Assembly (NCBI GenBank): GCA_028564705.1 | Contig: JAPXFQ010001343.1 | Location: 851,001-915,000 of the forward strand | Direction of reading: 5' to 3' | Source of the DNA: Apricaphanius iberus | Taxonomy: Eukaryota > Chordata > Actinopteri > Cyprinodontiformes > Aphaniidae | DNA: 64,000 nt | Made by a program: the position numbers and the translations under genes | In this document: positions 1-11,519 of the stretch, piece after piece | How the letters are laid out: every line of letters starts with the position of its first letter | Numbering within the stretch: position 1 is the stretch's first letter | Notes under the pieces: model-generated | Told to the model about the DNA's origin: nothing | Seen by the model: the letters and a program-made list of their open reading frames with translations, nothing else | The model's database searches: none

Positions 1-2350
1 GCTGTAACAAATGAAATAAGTTTATTTCATTTAATTAAAATCATCTTCACATATTTTAGATTATTTCAATTTAAACAATGATCCTCATCACAACAACCCA
101 TTTGAGAGACAACTAGTTGGAGTTATTCACAGAGCGAGAGGCTTGTGGCATTTCTGAGACACTAAACACAGTGGCGCTATTGTCACAATAAAAGGGAGGC
201 GTTAAGATGTGGAGAAAGAATACCCAGAAGCCTTGAATACCCTGCTGTCAGTGAAGATGAAAGGACCCCACCAAGCCAAATCACTTTATCAGTCCAAACA
301 GCCTCCCTTATTGTAGGACGCCTCTCAGACGTTGGGTGCTGAGATGTCACACCGCTAATTGAGAACCACAATAAAGAGCTTGTTTGGACTGCTCCATCGA
401 TTGTTCACGGTTACTGTAATCACCGCAATAATTTGGCTCTTTCAAGCATCAAATGGCGTTTTGGAAGCTGCAGGAATTTGCATTGCATCCTTTGATCTGG
501 GGAAATTTAAACAAAGTGAGTTCTTGCTCTGTAAATGACGAGTACGTCTGTGATGCTGCACCCACGGCTGCATGTGTCTTGCTTCACCTCATGTCTCAAA
601 CACCTCTATTGTCGCTGTTATTTTGGCAACAAGAGCAACAGAGCGACACAATTCACACAATAAAGACAAACTTAACCCAGGGTTGGCCTGAGTTCTTGTT
701 TATACTTCACACAAAAGTAGACAGAAATTGTATTGGTGACCTATCAGCAACTGTCTTGTTGATTGTGGCAAAGATCTGAAAGGAAAAGAAGGGTTTAGCT
801 CAGAATGTCAGTTTTTTCAGATCCATATCTTGTATTTTGGAGAAGGTGAAGTCAGCCTTTCCAACTGTCAAAAGTATGATGTACAGACTTTGCCTCTGTA
901 AAGCATTTGTGGTAAAAACCTGATTAAGCACATCAAATAATTACAAAATTACTGTTCCAAACCAGATAATTTATCAGCAACGGTAATAGTTAACTTGTTA
1001 AAGGGTTTATATCATGCAAAATCAAGTTTTTGGAGTTTTCAACCATCTAGTAAGGCAATTTTCTCATAGAAAACCCCACCAGAGTGGTTTTTGGCTGAAT
1101 TCACACACGTCTGAGTAATCCTCCTGAATTCTGCTCTCTGAGCAGCTGCCCCTCCCTCTCCTAGAAAATGACTGAGTGACATTACTAGTGACATTACTGA
1201 CTAAAAGTTAAGTGCTAGAGGTGTCTGCACCGCCACTGCAGGCAGAGCGGCTTACCTCTGCTAGAGTTCCAAACACACCATCCTCCTTCTCACAGCTAAC
1301 GGCTGCTAAGGTTTTTGGCAGCTTAAAACACTTTTTTCGCTGGATTTGTTACTTTCTTTGTGAAAACGCCTGTTTGGCTACATGGATTACAGGATTTTAT
1401 TCTACATTCCTAAAAAACAGCAGCTGGATCAAAGAACAAAGATGCCTGATGGACAGAGAAGTAAGCTACATACTAATGCTAATGTGTGTTAGCCATTTAT
1501 CAAGCTGCTTATATGATCTTATAACAGTATTGTGTGGTTAATTAATTAATCTGTAGCATCTCAGAATGTATAGGAAACGGGTGCAAAGAACACCCGCAGC
1601 TTTTTTATATACTGGGCTGGAAAGATCTCCTTAATGGACTCAGTTAGTTGTTTTCGGGTCTGTCTTATAGCCTGGTGATTTAGCAACTAAAGTAGGCTAT
1701 ATTGATTACGTTTTTACAAAATAAAATTAAGAAAACGTCTGAGCCCTAATATAACAGAGTTTCATTGTAGTACTTCGTGCTTTTCAAATTCACTGTCAGA
1801 ATACTGTTTGAGATGAAGCTCAGCACTGTTTCTCTCAGGCCGAGCTTCTGCTGCGCTGCACAAGAGGAGCTCTGTTTTTAGAGAAACAAGCCTTTTTACT
1901 TCGTGGTCAAACATTAACTACAGGATACAAGTTAAATTTTAGGACAAATTAATACTGTATAACACCAACAGTAACATTTTAGCATAAATGTGTCTATCCC
2001 AGAAGGTGAGAGCTGTAAAATGGCATGATATGGTCCCGTTAAAAAAATTATAAAAAATCTGAAATATCCATGAAACACACATGTCTAACATAGCTATATG
2101 AACTACATAGCTGTAGTTATATCTTTTGCCGTTCCTCCATAAAGCTACATTTGCACTTTGACTTCTTCTAAACAGCAGTAATATGCGGCGCAACACGATG
2201 CAATACAGTGCAACAGGGTGCAGCAATGAACAGAACCATGCAATTGTCAGCAGCTTGGGGAAGACATTAAATGTCATCATTATGGCCGTGATTAATCAAG
2301 ATTCCTTATAATGACAGCAAAAATGCGTGCAGCACTAAAACAAATTTCCT
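1..2350. other. No supportable gene (5' stretch)
   Basis: Short open frames on both strands lack family motifs, and no good acceptor-exon-donor arrangement stands out. Base composition is ordinary AT-rich non-coding DNA. I see nothing here that can be assigned. Confidence 0.5.
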
Positions 2351-2351
2351 T

Positions 2352-3342
2352 AATATCCGGGTGATTTACTAAGATTATGTGTGTGATTCTTAACAGGCAC
2401 AATTCACTATTCAAATGAGGAGTTTGTGGTCGCTAATGCGAGCTGCACCATGGCTAGAGAGAGAAGGAATATGCGTATGGACAACATATGTAACAATTCT
2501 TTGGCTGTTACAAAATGAATTACTGTTAGGCTAGAATGTTGGGAATTCTGTTTTTCGTTTGTCAGTAAAAAATGTAATTCATGTGGTGTACAAGCGCTGC
2601 TCTCTGCTGCATGCACACATCGTTTTTCGGGGTTAGACTGATTAAAACTGCAGCATGTCAGAATTTTGTTTTTAAAGTGTCATATATAATGCCAATTATC
2701 ATTCTGGTATTGTATATGATAACTACATTTGATTAATTGGAATCCAGGAATGTTAACCACCACGGGGGAAACTAATGAGGATCAATGAGGATCATATCTC
2801 ACTGTGAACTCAGCGCGTCTTCACCAGATGGAGACGTGATGAGAGTGCAGGAAGTTATGATGCGTCTTTGGGGGAAAAACGGGTAAATATTTACATAACT
2901 GTCAGGTTTATGGCCATTAGAGTGTTAATTACTCTTAGGTTATATTATGTATGAATTACTTTTTTTCGTGTTTCAATAATAAAATGATGTTGAATTGGGT
3001 TGCACAAAATTAAGACTTGTTTTTCAGAAGTGCTAAAAATAGACGCTAAAATAGCCAGTGCAAACATTGTTAAGCTTAGTAAATCACACTGCGCTTACCT
3101 TACCTACTTATTTACCTATTCTCCTCCCAATATTTTGCGTCTTCTTACAGAAAGGGCCAGATTGCATATTCATCAAGGGCAAAAGCGCTAAATGGATTGA
3201 GTGCATCTTGCTGCGGGTTTAACAGGCGCAATGCTCTCTGCATCGTGTTGATAGATCAGCCTCAGCCTGTTTTTGGGATTTTTTTTTGTTTACGCCGGTT
3301 TTAACAAGCGCAAACGGTTGATAAATCAGGCCCTCTTTATAT
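2352..3342 (-). mobile_element. Non-autonomous DNA element, copy 1 (minus orientation)
   Basis: The right part (about 2810-3342) is the reverse complement of 5970-6509. Both copies share an outer end of the form GCCTGATTTATCA followed by CGCT..TTAAAACCGG, and an interior block reading ATAACCTAA..GCCATAAACCTG..AGTTATGTA. At 2352 the plus strand reads GGTGATTTACTAAG, which resembles the same terminus, so the whole element may be about 1 kb with inverted ends. No transposase is visible. Terminal sequence of this style is seen in some Harbinger- or hAT-type MITEs; the superfamily is not settled. Confidence 0.6.
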
Positions 3343-4340
3343 AAAAAAAATCAACAACAGAATCTCTCTGTTAGTAGTTACAAAGCAATTTTTAAGTCTT
3401 TAGGACTTCTTCAGATATTAAGAGAGCATGAAAGTGGGAAACTTTCCCAGGAGTGGCCGGCCTACCAAACCTAATCTTAAAGCACTTCTACAACATTTAT
3501 AAAGCTTCTAATACAGAGTTCCAAAGCGACAAACCACTGCTGGCAAACAAGATCACAAACGTCCATCTAATGTTTGTCGAGTAAACGTTTTCATGATACC
3601 CAAAACTTTTAGGAACATTTTTTATAGATAGATGAGATCCAAGTAGATCTTTTTGGACACTGCGAACTGGTGTAAAACTAACAGCAAACATTTAAAAAAT
3701 ATATTATTAAACAAGAAGCCAAACTAGGTGGTGGTAGTGAATTTGACTGGGGCTATGTTGCATCATAAGGACCAATGGTTGACGTCTTGCTGCAACGTTT
3801 TGGAGAGCAACAGGAATAGCACTCTAATGACATGACTAAATCAAAAATAATGCCAATTTTTCTGAGATTAGGTTAGACAGTAGAGGTAAAAACAACAAGG
3901 TAATGCTTGATTGCTTCAGTTATTTAGTTCTTATGGGCATGTTATTTCATTTGACGTTTTAGGGATATGTTTTGTGTGCAAGATGTTTTTTTGTTGTTCA
4001 TGTTCACAAACTTTTAACTTGAAAGTGCAGAAAACTTTAGGAGCCAAGCAATGGTGTACGCTTAATTCACAGACTGTTCTCCACTTTGAAAAACTGAGGG
4101 ATCTTTTTCTTGCTAGTCCAGAATACGCTTTCCAAGTTATCTTTGTGAACAGGCAACGCGCTTTCTGCAGTACTTGTTTCACTGTCAGTGGTAAAGTATT
4201 ATGTCAGAATATTTGCTTTAATATGAGAATGTAATTCATAACAAAAAACACCCTGTAAAAACAGGTCGTGGAGAGGGTAATATGACGTTGTGGAGAGCTG
4301 AAACTGTTATCACATGAGCGCAACAATTTTCTAACGGCAT
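3343..4340. other. No supportable gene
   Basis: Short frames overlap on opposite strands (for example 3911-4234 plus and 3931-4182 minus) without recognisable domains or splice signals. Nothing further can be said. Confidence 0.4.
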
Positions 4341-4344
4341 TTAC

Positions 4345-4490
4345 CAGTGTTGGACATCTTACATTTAAAAAATTATTTGTTTTCGTTACAAATTACTTTT
4401 TCCAAATGGTAATTGAGTTAGTAACTCAGTTACTACAATGTAAAATGTATTAGTTACTCAGCATATTAACTTATTTCTATGTTTCTATTT
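4345..4490. mobile_element. Degenerate GTTAC/AGTTACT-type interspersed repeat
   Basis: The stretch begins with 'cagtgttgga' and then repeats GTTAC, AGTAACT and AGTTACT words. This matches the look of a very common fish non-autonomous DNA repeat that starts CAGTGTTGGG. It is identified by eye only, and the second terminus was not found. Confidence 0.4.
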
Positions 4491-4654
4491 CCTATAACGC
4501 AGTTACATTCTATATTTATAGCGCTAAATATTTTCATAATTAAATGACAAATAAAAAACACCATATACAGTGTTTTAGAACATTTGGTATTTGAATGTTA
4601 CTTAAAAAGAGTGAAGCTGTATGTAGAAATTTAAAAAATATACAAAGAGTAAAG

Positions 4655-4960
4655 GGGCTGCACGGTGGCGCAGTGGTTAGCACTGTTGCCTTGCAGCAAG
4701 AAGGTCGTGGGTTCGTATCCCGGTCCGGGTTTTCTGCATGGAGTTTGCATGTTCTCCCCGTGCATGCGTGGGTTCTCTCCGGGTACTCCGGCTTCCTCCC
4801 ACAGTCCAAAAACATGCATGATAGGTGAATTGATCATTCTAAATTGTCCGTAGGAATGAATGTGAGTGTGAATGGTTGTCTGTCTCTCTGTGTTGGTGGG
4901 TTGGGTTGTGTGTTGTGGGTGGTGTGGTGTGTTGGTGGGTGGTGGTGGTGGTATCGGACA
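4655..4960 (+). mobile_element. tRNA-headed SINE with GGT-rich expanded tail region
   Basis: The head carries a perfect RNA polymerase III A box, TGGCGCAGTGG (4666-4676), and a one-mismatch B box, GGTTCGTATCC (4710-4720), at tRNA-like spacing. The body continues with the widespread fish sequence containing 'catggagtttgcatgttctc' and 'cctcccacagtccaaaaaca'. From about 4890 the usual body gives way to a GTG/GGT-rich stretch. Tail pieces of the same family, without the head, are at 14329-14453, 18897-19000 and 62573-62660. The element is non-coding and needs a LINE in trans; minus-strand open frames here have no meaning. Confidence 0.75.
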
Positions 4961-5059
4961 TACATAATCACACTTCATTTAAAGTGCAAAATTAAGACAA
5001 ACAAATATGAGTTTTGTCCATTTCATATGAGCTTCATATGTGATATTGCACAGTAAACA

Positions 5060-5965
5060 GAGCACTATCCAACTGTATGTAGTAATACATTTTCAGACTG
5101 ATTTGGTGTTACCTGTTCACATGAAGGAAAACCTGAAATTACTGTAAAATATTAATGTCAAATAAATGAATGTAAAATAAATTGCTGTCTTGTTCTTTAC
5201 ATGTAGTAAGAGATTGATTTTTTGTCATCAGGTCAAAAAACTCACATAATTACAGTAACAAGGAAATATTACATATATAATTTTCTTTAATTTTTTTATT
5301 TTTTTATAAATCGGTTTGTCATGTTCCTGGGGTGTTGAGCAACAATGCATCGATATTTTGGGGTTATTTTGTTAGTAGATTTCACAACTATTGATTTATT
5401 TTCTGGGTGTCATGATGATGTATGAAGATTTATCGAAAACCAAATCCTGTTGTTACAGATCCAGACAAGAAAAGACTTTACGAGCTTACAACTGGGAGGC
5501 AGTTTTGGTTACTGAATCTCTGGCTGAAATGAGAAAATGAGATTCAGATAACAAAAAAAATTTGATCTTAGAATCAAGGCAACCAAATTGATTTCATCCA
5601 AAATAGAAAATAATGAATTACCAAACTGTAAACTTTGGATTACAATCAAGGAAACAAACATTTGGTCAAATCCTGAAAGTCATACTTGTTTATTTATTGA
5701 AGACATTTGATCATAACATATTTAAAGTGTTCCTTAATAAATAAACTTTAGGTAGCAATACACTTTAGGTAGGCATTCACTATATCTGAAAAAAGGGTGA
5801 AAAGAAATACCGTTTTGTATTAGAAAATTACAATAGAGGAAAAATAGCTCATTTTTTAAGTTATACAAAATTAAATTTGAATTTTTTTTTTATTATATTC
5901 TGAGAAAATAAGTGTACTTGTATTTTTAGTGTAATAGTGAGAAAGCATTTAGTCTCACAGAAACA
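5060..5965. other. No supportable feature
   Basis: AT-rich sequence with A and T runs; no open frame longer than about 60 codons and no repeat that I recognise. Confidence 0.5.
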
Positions 5966-5969
5966 CCAA

Positions 5970-6509
5970 GAGCCTGATTTATCAGTGGTGTGCGCTCGTT
6001 AAAACCGGTGGAAACTGTACAGTTTTGCAAAAACAGACTCTAACTGATTTACTTATATGGTGCAGAGAACATTGTGCCTCTTAAACCTGGAGCAAGACGC
6101 ACACAATCCATTTAGTTCTTTTCGCCATGGTAAATATGCAATATGGGGGTTTATTTTAGGTGATGCAAAATATTGGGAGGAGAACAAGCAAATAAGTAGG
6201 CGTTCCAGGCACAGTTTTATTTACTAAGCATAAAAATGCTTGTGCTGGATATTTTAGCATCTATTTTTACCGCTTCTGAAAGCCATGTCTTCAGGCACCA
6301 CCACATTTAACATAAGTTTATTAATGACCAATGAAAATCGTCATTCACACACAATATAACCTAATAGTTATTTACACAATAATTGCCATAAACCTGCTAG
6401 TTATGTAGATATCAACCTGTTTGTTTCCCCAATGACACATCATAACTCTCTGCTTGTTCGGTGCATCTCCACCTGCTGAAGACCAGTTGAACACGCAGTG
6501 AGTTGTGAT
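5970..6509 (+). mobile_element. Non-autonomous DNA element, copy 2 (plus orientation)
   Basis: Inverted counterpart of 2810-3342. The outer end is at about 5971 (AGCCTGATTTATCAG) and the similarity runs through the block 'ataacctaatagttatttac' to about 6509, where an unrelated LTR-like sequence follows. The right terminus is missing, so this copy is truncated. No coding capacity is seen. Confidence 0.6.
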
Positions 6510-6745
6510 GCACCTGTCTCCAATCTCATCCACTCACCTCACGTCCTTAAAACCCCGTTCCCTCAGTCAGCGCCGGATCATTACAGGAATCTTCTTCAGA
6601 TGCCCACCGTGTGTTTCCCTGCCGTCTCCCTCCTGCTGTCATGTGCCCCCGTTCCCGCCGTCAGCAACATTGGTTAGCATTCCACTCCATCATCACCAAC
6701 ATTTAATAAACTACCTTGCACTGACAAAAAGTGATTTTCCTAACA
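6510..6745 (+). mobile_element. LTR-like remnant (solo-LTR style sequence)
   Basis: A locally C-rich block with 'cacctgtctccaatctcatc', then TTAAAACC, a C/T-rich stretch and AATAAACT near the end. This resembles the LTRs of fish Gypsy-type elements, where a TATA-like box is followed by a poly(A) signal. No primer-binding site, polypurine tract or target duplication was found, so the call rests on style alone. Confidence 0.3.
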
Positions 6746-6751
6746 AATTAA

Positions 6752-7190
6752 TTCAAGCCTATGCTGCAAAAATGAGTACACCCCAATTATAGTCTTAGGA
6801 GAAAAGCCACACTTAAGACTACAAAATTCTAATTAACAGGCATTCAACCACAGGTGAGTCTACTGATTCATTGAAGGGGTGTCCAGCAGACAGTTCACTA
6901 TAAAAGGGCATTACTTAACAAAGAAAAGCTCTTCCCATTTCATGCTGTCAGCAATGAATCCCCATGGAAGAGAAATATCACAAAATCTGAGAAAGTAAAT
7001 AATTTCTTTACACAAAAAAAAGGTGAACGCTACAATTGGATCAGCAAAGCTTTACATATCAGTCAAAATACTGGGACAAAAGTGATCCAAAAATTTAAGA
7101 AAGATGGAAGTTCAACCATCTTACAGAGATGTCAGGGCTGTTGACGGAAGTCAACATCTCGATAGGAACGTCTTCTGGTTATAATATTAT
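6752..7190 (+). mobile_element. Tc1/mariner-like element, 5' part with transposase DNA-binding region
   Basis: The 5' non-coding part contains 'caaaaatgagtacacccc', typical of one fish Tc1 group. From about 6955 the plus strand translates, with breaks, into the N-terminal helix-turn-helix region of a Tc1 transposase: residues such as REISQNLRK, ISKALHISQ and TKVIQKFKKDGSS are readable, followed by a degenerate basic linker and QERLLV-like residues. Stops interrupt it (for example before 7160). The DDE catalytic domain and right terminal repeat are absent, so this is a dead 5' fragment. Confidence 0.75.
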
Positions 7191-7318
7191 AAAGACCTGC
7201 CAATTCCCTTTTTTTCATAAAAAAAAGTGACGGAATTGTATTACTGAAACATAATAAACATGTTTAGTTAACACTGAAAATGAAGTCATATCTCTTATTA
7301 TATACACATTTTCTGAGC

Positions 7319-7390
7319 TATTGTGTAGCAAAGTGGTCAGTGCAGGTGCTCAAGAAAAAGAAGCCTTTTTCTGAGTTCGAGTCCCATTCC
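7319..7390 (+). mobile_element. tRNA-like head of a SINE (or degenerate tRNA pseudogene)
   Basis: There is a perfect A-box match, TAGCAAAGTGG (7326-7336), and a one-mismatch B box, AGTTCGAGTCC (7374-7384), 37 nt apart. A short D-stem (GCA/TGC) can be drawn, but the T stem and acceptor stem do not pair, so a working tRNA is unlikely. It differs from the SINE at 4655 and may be a second SINE family. Confidence 0.45.
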
Positions 7391-7399
7391 CTGCTTTTT

Positions 7400-7860
7400 A
7401 TTTTTGGGCATTTTAGCAACCCAAATTTATGAAGCTGACGCAACATGTTTACATTTAGTTCACTCATCAAAATTCTTTATTGCTAAATCGACCCAAATCA
7501 GTTGATTGGAAATTATTTACATAATTTTATTATGCTCTTCCAGCAACTTTTGTGCAAGAAATTAAAAGTAGGAAGACAATTCTCTATTATACTGCCCATA
7601 AAAATCCCCTTTTGTGGGATTTGGGGTGTTATTGTGTGTCTCTGGTGCATATACATGCATAAAAAGTTGGAAAACAAACCCATCCATGCTGTTCTGAGTA
7701 AGATAGGGGTTTCTGAATTCGTCCTGCTTTCAGTCTCTGAGTGAGAATTGGAATATTCACATCCCCTCAGAGCACTGTCTCCACCCTCCAGGTGCAGCAG
7801 TAACTTCTTTGACATCTGCCATTTTTTTTACCAATTTGAAAGCACTAGTTCAGATTAGGA
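7400..7860. other. No supportable feature
   Basis: Overlapping short frames on both strands (7502-7744 plus, 7513-7815 minus) with no motif. I see no repeat that I can name. Confidence 0.4.
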
Positions 7861-7866
7861 AACACC

Positions 7867-8230
7867 ATGTTGAAGCACCACGCAAAATGCTCTGTTGTTT
7901 GCTGGTCAAAAGAGCACAAAACACTTCAGCGGGTCCCAGTCAGAGAGGACAGAAGAGCGGCATGGGCTGAATTTATTTTTGATGGTAAGATAATGGTGGT
8001 AAGGAGACGGAGAACGACATGCCGGCTTGAGCGACTCAAACAGCAGGTGGGACAGAAAATGTCCAGCCAGCTGGAGCTACGCAAAGAGCGGGGTATCTGA
8101 AGTGCTTAGAGAGCTGGAGTCAGGTAGATCGAGCTGGAAGGGTGCGGAGTCTGAGTTTCAGGAAGTGATCGGACCTTATGTGGAGGAAGATATCGAAGTA
8201 CCAGGTAAGCGGTTGAATTTGTTCTTTTAA
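7867..8230 (+). other. THAP-like open frame, possible exon or broken transposon gene
   Basis: The frame from ATG 7867 begins MLKHHAKCSVVCWSKEHK and continues with VPVREDRRAAWAEFIF. A C-x3-C pair near the N-terminus, a basic/charged stretch, a VP-type turn and a conserved-looking W resemble the first half of a THAP zinc finger (C2CH: C-x2-4-C, W, later C-x2-H). The second C-x2-H pair is not in this frame. A donor-like GTAAGA follows 'tttgatg' at about 7985 and another, GTAAGC, follows 'gtaccag' at about 8204, so the domain may continue in a downstream exon. THAP domains occur both in host DNA-binding proteins and in P-element-type transposases. The overlapping frame at 8027-8230 may be the next coding part after a frameshift or splice. 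No acceptor-linked second half was found. Confidence 0.35.
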
Positions 8231-11150
8231 CTGTCTTGTTATGTTAGCTAACGCTAGCCAAACCTGGTTAGGGCAACTAAATACGCATTACTATCCCAGA
8301 GGACGACGTAATAAACAACTAGCAACAGAAAAAAACCCCGCCCACTTGCAGACATTCTGATGCTCCAACGCGGACAAAGTGTGCAAGCAGCAGGGCTTTA
8401 ATTTGGACCTGCCTACCTTTTACAGGCTAAACACTGACTAACATCTAAGTTCCAAAAAATACAAAGTCATTTCTTCAATAACCATTCAGAAGTATCTTAC
8501 TCTCAGGTTCTTTAGGAGACTCCCATCCTTCAGGATCAGATTCTGGTTCAAAAATGTATGTTGAACTATTTTATCTTTATTTTAGTTATATGGACTACTG
8601 CAGCCGTGTCCGTAACTTTCACACGTAGTGAAAACTGTCAATAAGAGGGGAGTGAGCAAAGATTCTAGAAGCGTTGGGCCAGGCCAAGTTGAAAGCAGCT
8701 CATGTAATATGGAATGAGCAGTAGAAACAGCACAATCTGAAAGGGGCTGAAAAAGAGTGTAAAAGAGGTTGGTAACAATTGTTTTCTACAAGCTATTTCC
8801 AGCAAACAACTTCAGAAACTTGTTTTCTGGAACACATAGACATATTTTAACTACTGAGATGGTGTAGCATGAGCTTAAACAGGCCCATGTTAATAAAAAA
8901 TATGGATCAAATGGATTAATGGGAAAGAAGAGTTAGGACAATATATATTAGCAACCTAAAAAATTCAATCTTGACAAGCACAATATTCCTTTAAACACCA
9001 AAAAAAAACAACATAAAGGTCCCACGTGACACACATGCCCACTGCGCCAGATAAACTCTACTGTCATGTTGCCTCATCTACATTCCTGATCTGCTTCCCA
9101 ACCAGCTGAACCCACCAAGGAGGACCACTTGACACTCATTTCACATCATTGTCTACAAACGACCTCATCCTTTCCTCTCCTGGTCTCTGTGGCCCCGTCT
9201 GTGCGATCTGTATGCCCGCTGAGCCTGGTGTGCTGACGTGTAATCAGCAGTAATTAACCCAGGCCCTTTTTACACAGGCCGTAGAGCTGGGAGATAATGA
9301 AGACATCACATCACGGTTTTTTTTATTTGCTTTCTTTTCCCACACCAAGCCTTTGTCATCTTGACTTTTCCCTAATGACTGCCCGACAAAGAAGAGTAAT
9401 TGGTCTGCACTGGGGAAGTGGACTCCTGGTATCAGAGTGCCAACTGAATGAGCCTGATAACACTTTGACGAGAGGACCTTGGAGGGTTTCTTTTTTAGTG
9501 GAGGATGTGCATACCTTGTTTTAGATGTTTAAACTCCATTTTCTACTCTTGGAAGCCAAGATACAGAAATTTTCTGACAACAGTTCTGCAGCTCCTTTTG
9601 GTCCTGGTCCAATATTGGAAACCAACTATAAGCAGCCCTGGAAAACAAACAGAAACAAGATACATCTTTATACTCTTACATTCTTTTGTTCGAGACGATA
9701 CATTTGCATAACAGAGGGTTCAGGCAGCTCTCAGAGCTGAATTTTGGAAAATGCGCTATAATCTTGAGTAAAATGATTCAAGTGTCAGTCTCCCCAGTGA
9801 GAAGACAGTTGAAGCCTTGGATGCAAAAATAGCATTGGAGATAGAGGACACCTCTGCTCTACCCCCGCATCTGCCCTCTGGCCCTTTGAAGAGAAATGTC
9901 TACATCAAATGCAAAATTATCTATTCAAATGCCTGGAAACAATCTTTGGACAATGACACATCAATCAAATGATCCCTGAACCGGGGGTGGTTGTTTATTT
10001 AAATGGCGTCCATCTGGGGAAAGATATCTCAGCAGAATTACATCTCTCTATCTTTGGGGAGATGGTAGGGAAAAAAAGAAGTAAGTTCATAGACAAAAAA
10101 CTTTAAATTCAGCTTTTTTCCCCCTCTTTTCTTTTAAAACCCCAGCGTGAATGTGTCGGCGAGCTCGTGGTATGCATCAAGATGAAAAGTGGAGGCCATC
10201 CCTTTGAAATCCTCCTCAAGTCAGAATTACCATTTCATTTCAACTCCAGCCAGGAAACGGGAGAGAGCGGGGCCACTGCTAACTGCTTTGGGCATAGCGT
10301 TATTTATTGTGTGTAAACTTTGGAAGAACACTGTTGCCTGGGAAAATGTGTTGTGTGGGCGGTGGAAGTGAACAGTTGGAGCAACCACAAAGGGAGAGAT
10401 CAGGCCTATTTTCTCTGTAGGAGGAACACATAAAAGTGGAAATAATGCCCATCATTACAGAAAAACAACACCAGCCTGCTTTTGCTCGTAATTTTTTTTC
10501 TTTACTTGCAAAGATGTTGCAACTAAATAGTTGACCCTATTTAGGTAACTTCATTAGCATTTTATCTGTTCTTTTTTTTAATTAGGAAGCTTTCTGTGGT
10601 AAGTGAGCTTTTATCTAAGTTGGAACTACTTTCTCAAGGAGGTTTAGCCTGTTTTGGGGGTTCATTTACTTGTTTTTATTAACCTCTGCACTGTAGGGCA
10701 ACATTACCTAAACTGTATAGGGGAATCTATATATTTTTAAAGAGATTTTCTTGTAAGTGGTGCTGAGTAAACAGTTTATTTATATTTACTGTCTTACTCC
10801 TAGTGGATTGTTATTGGAACAAGGTTGAATTCCTCACAGTCAGTTGAACATTTTACATTGTGTATGGTTTGAGCAAAGGGTGTATTGTGTCTAAATTGTG
10901 TCAGACAGTTTAGAGGGAAGAATATGCTTTTTGGTCTCTTTCCTCAGTTAACATAGAAAAACAGTACATTGTGTAACCTAGATATGTTCAACTCTCACAA
11001 AGCAGATCTATACTGCTGCACCTGGGTGTGATGTCCTCAATTTCTAAGTCCAGGGCTCAGACCCATAAAGCTACACTCTAGTGTAACTATCAAGTTCAAT
11101 TTTCAACTAATTATCTAATGATATGACAATCAACCCACACATGACACAGG
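8231..11150. other. Long stretch without a recognisable gene
   Basis: Frames at 9297-9524, 9505-9740 and 10189-10371 overlap one another and show no domain. The part from about 9060 to 10400 is less AT-rich and looks single-copy. It could contain conserved non-coding DNA, but this cannot be shown from one sequence. Confidence 0.35.
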
Positions 11151-11388
11151 GCAACAATTTATTAAACAAATTATATTTACAGCATATAACCACCACATTT
11201 AGTTCCAGTATTTACCTTTGTTTACTTTACCACATGAAAAAAAATAAATAAATAAAAATAGAACTTGTACAGTATGAATTAAATCAAATATGTTTCAAAA
11301 ATAAAAAAGGTTTAAATGTCGTACCACTTACATGTTTAGCTCCTTTAGAGTTTCAGGTGGGTTTGCTTCTGGTTATTTCCTACCACCC

Positions 11389-11506
11389 TCATGGAACAGC
11401 AAACATTAAACTGCTGAGGTCCTGACATACGCAAGCATTTGCCCCACCAATGAAGTCCTGAGCCACAGCGATCTGATCTTCAGATAGAATCAGTCGGGTT
11501 GACCCT
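11389..11506 (-). CDS. Candidate last coding exon of an unrecognised host gene
   Basis: On the minus strand a long T run ends in TTTAG (acceptor AG at 11508-11507). An open frame follows for 38 codons to a TGA at 11391-11389, with residues SEDQIAVAQDFIGGANACVC and an end at SLMFAVP. Phase is 2: one nucleotide completes the preceding codon. Downstream on the minus strand the sequence looks like a 3' untranslated region, with AATAAA candidates (for example the complement of 11158-11163). The upstream candidate exon 20427-20381 ends with two nucleotides of a codon, so the two join in phase across about 8.9 kb. I do not recognise the protein. The T run could also be a chance pseudo-acceptor. Confidence 0.35.
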
Positions 11507-11519
11507 CTAAAAAAAAAAA

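Noticed and set aside
4540..4978. Minus-strand open frames across the SINE
   Set aside because: They read through a non-coding tRNA-headed repeat and a GGT-rich tract.
7319..7390. Functional tRNA gene
   Set aside because: A and B boxes are present but the acceptor and T stems do not pair.
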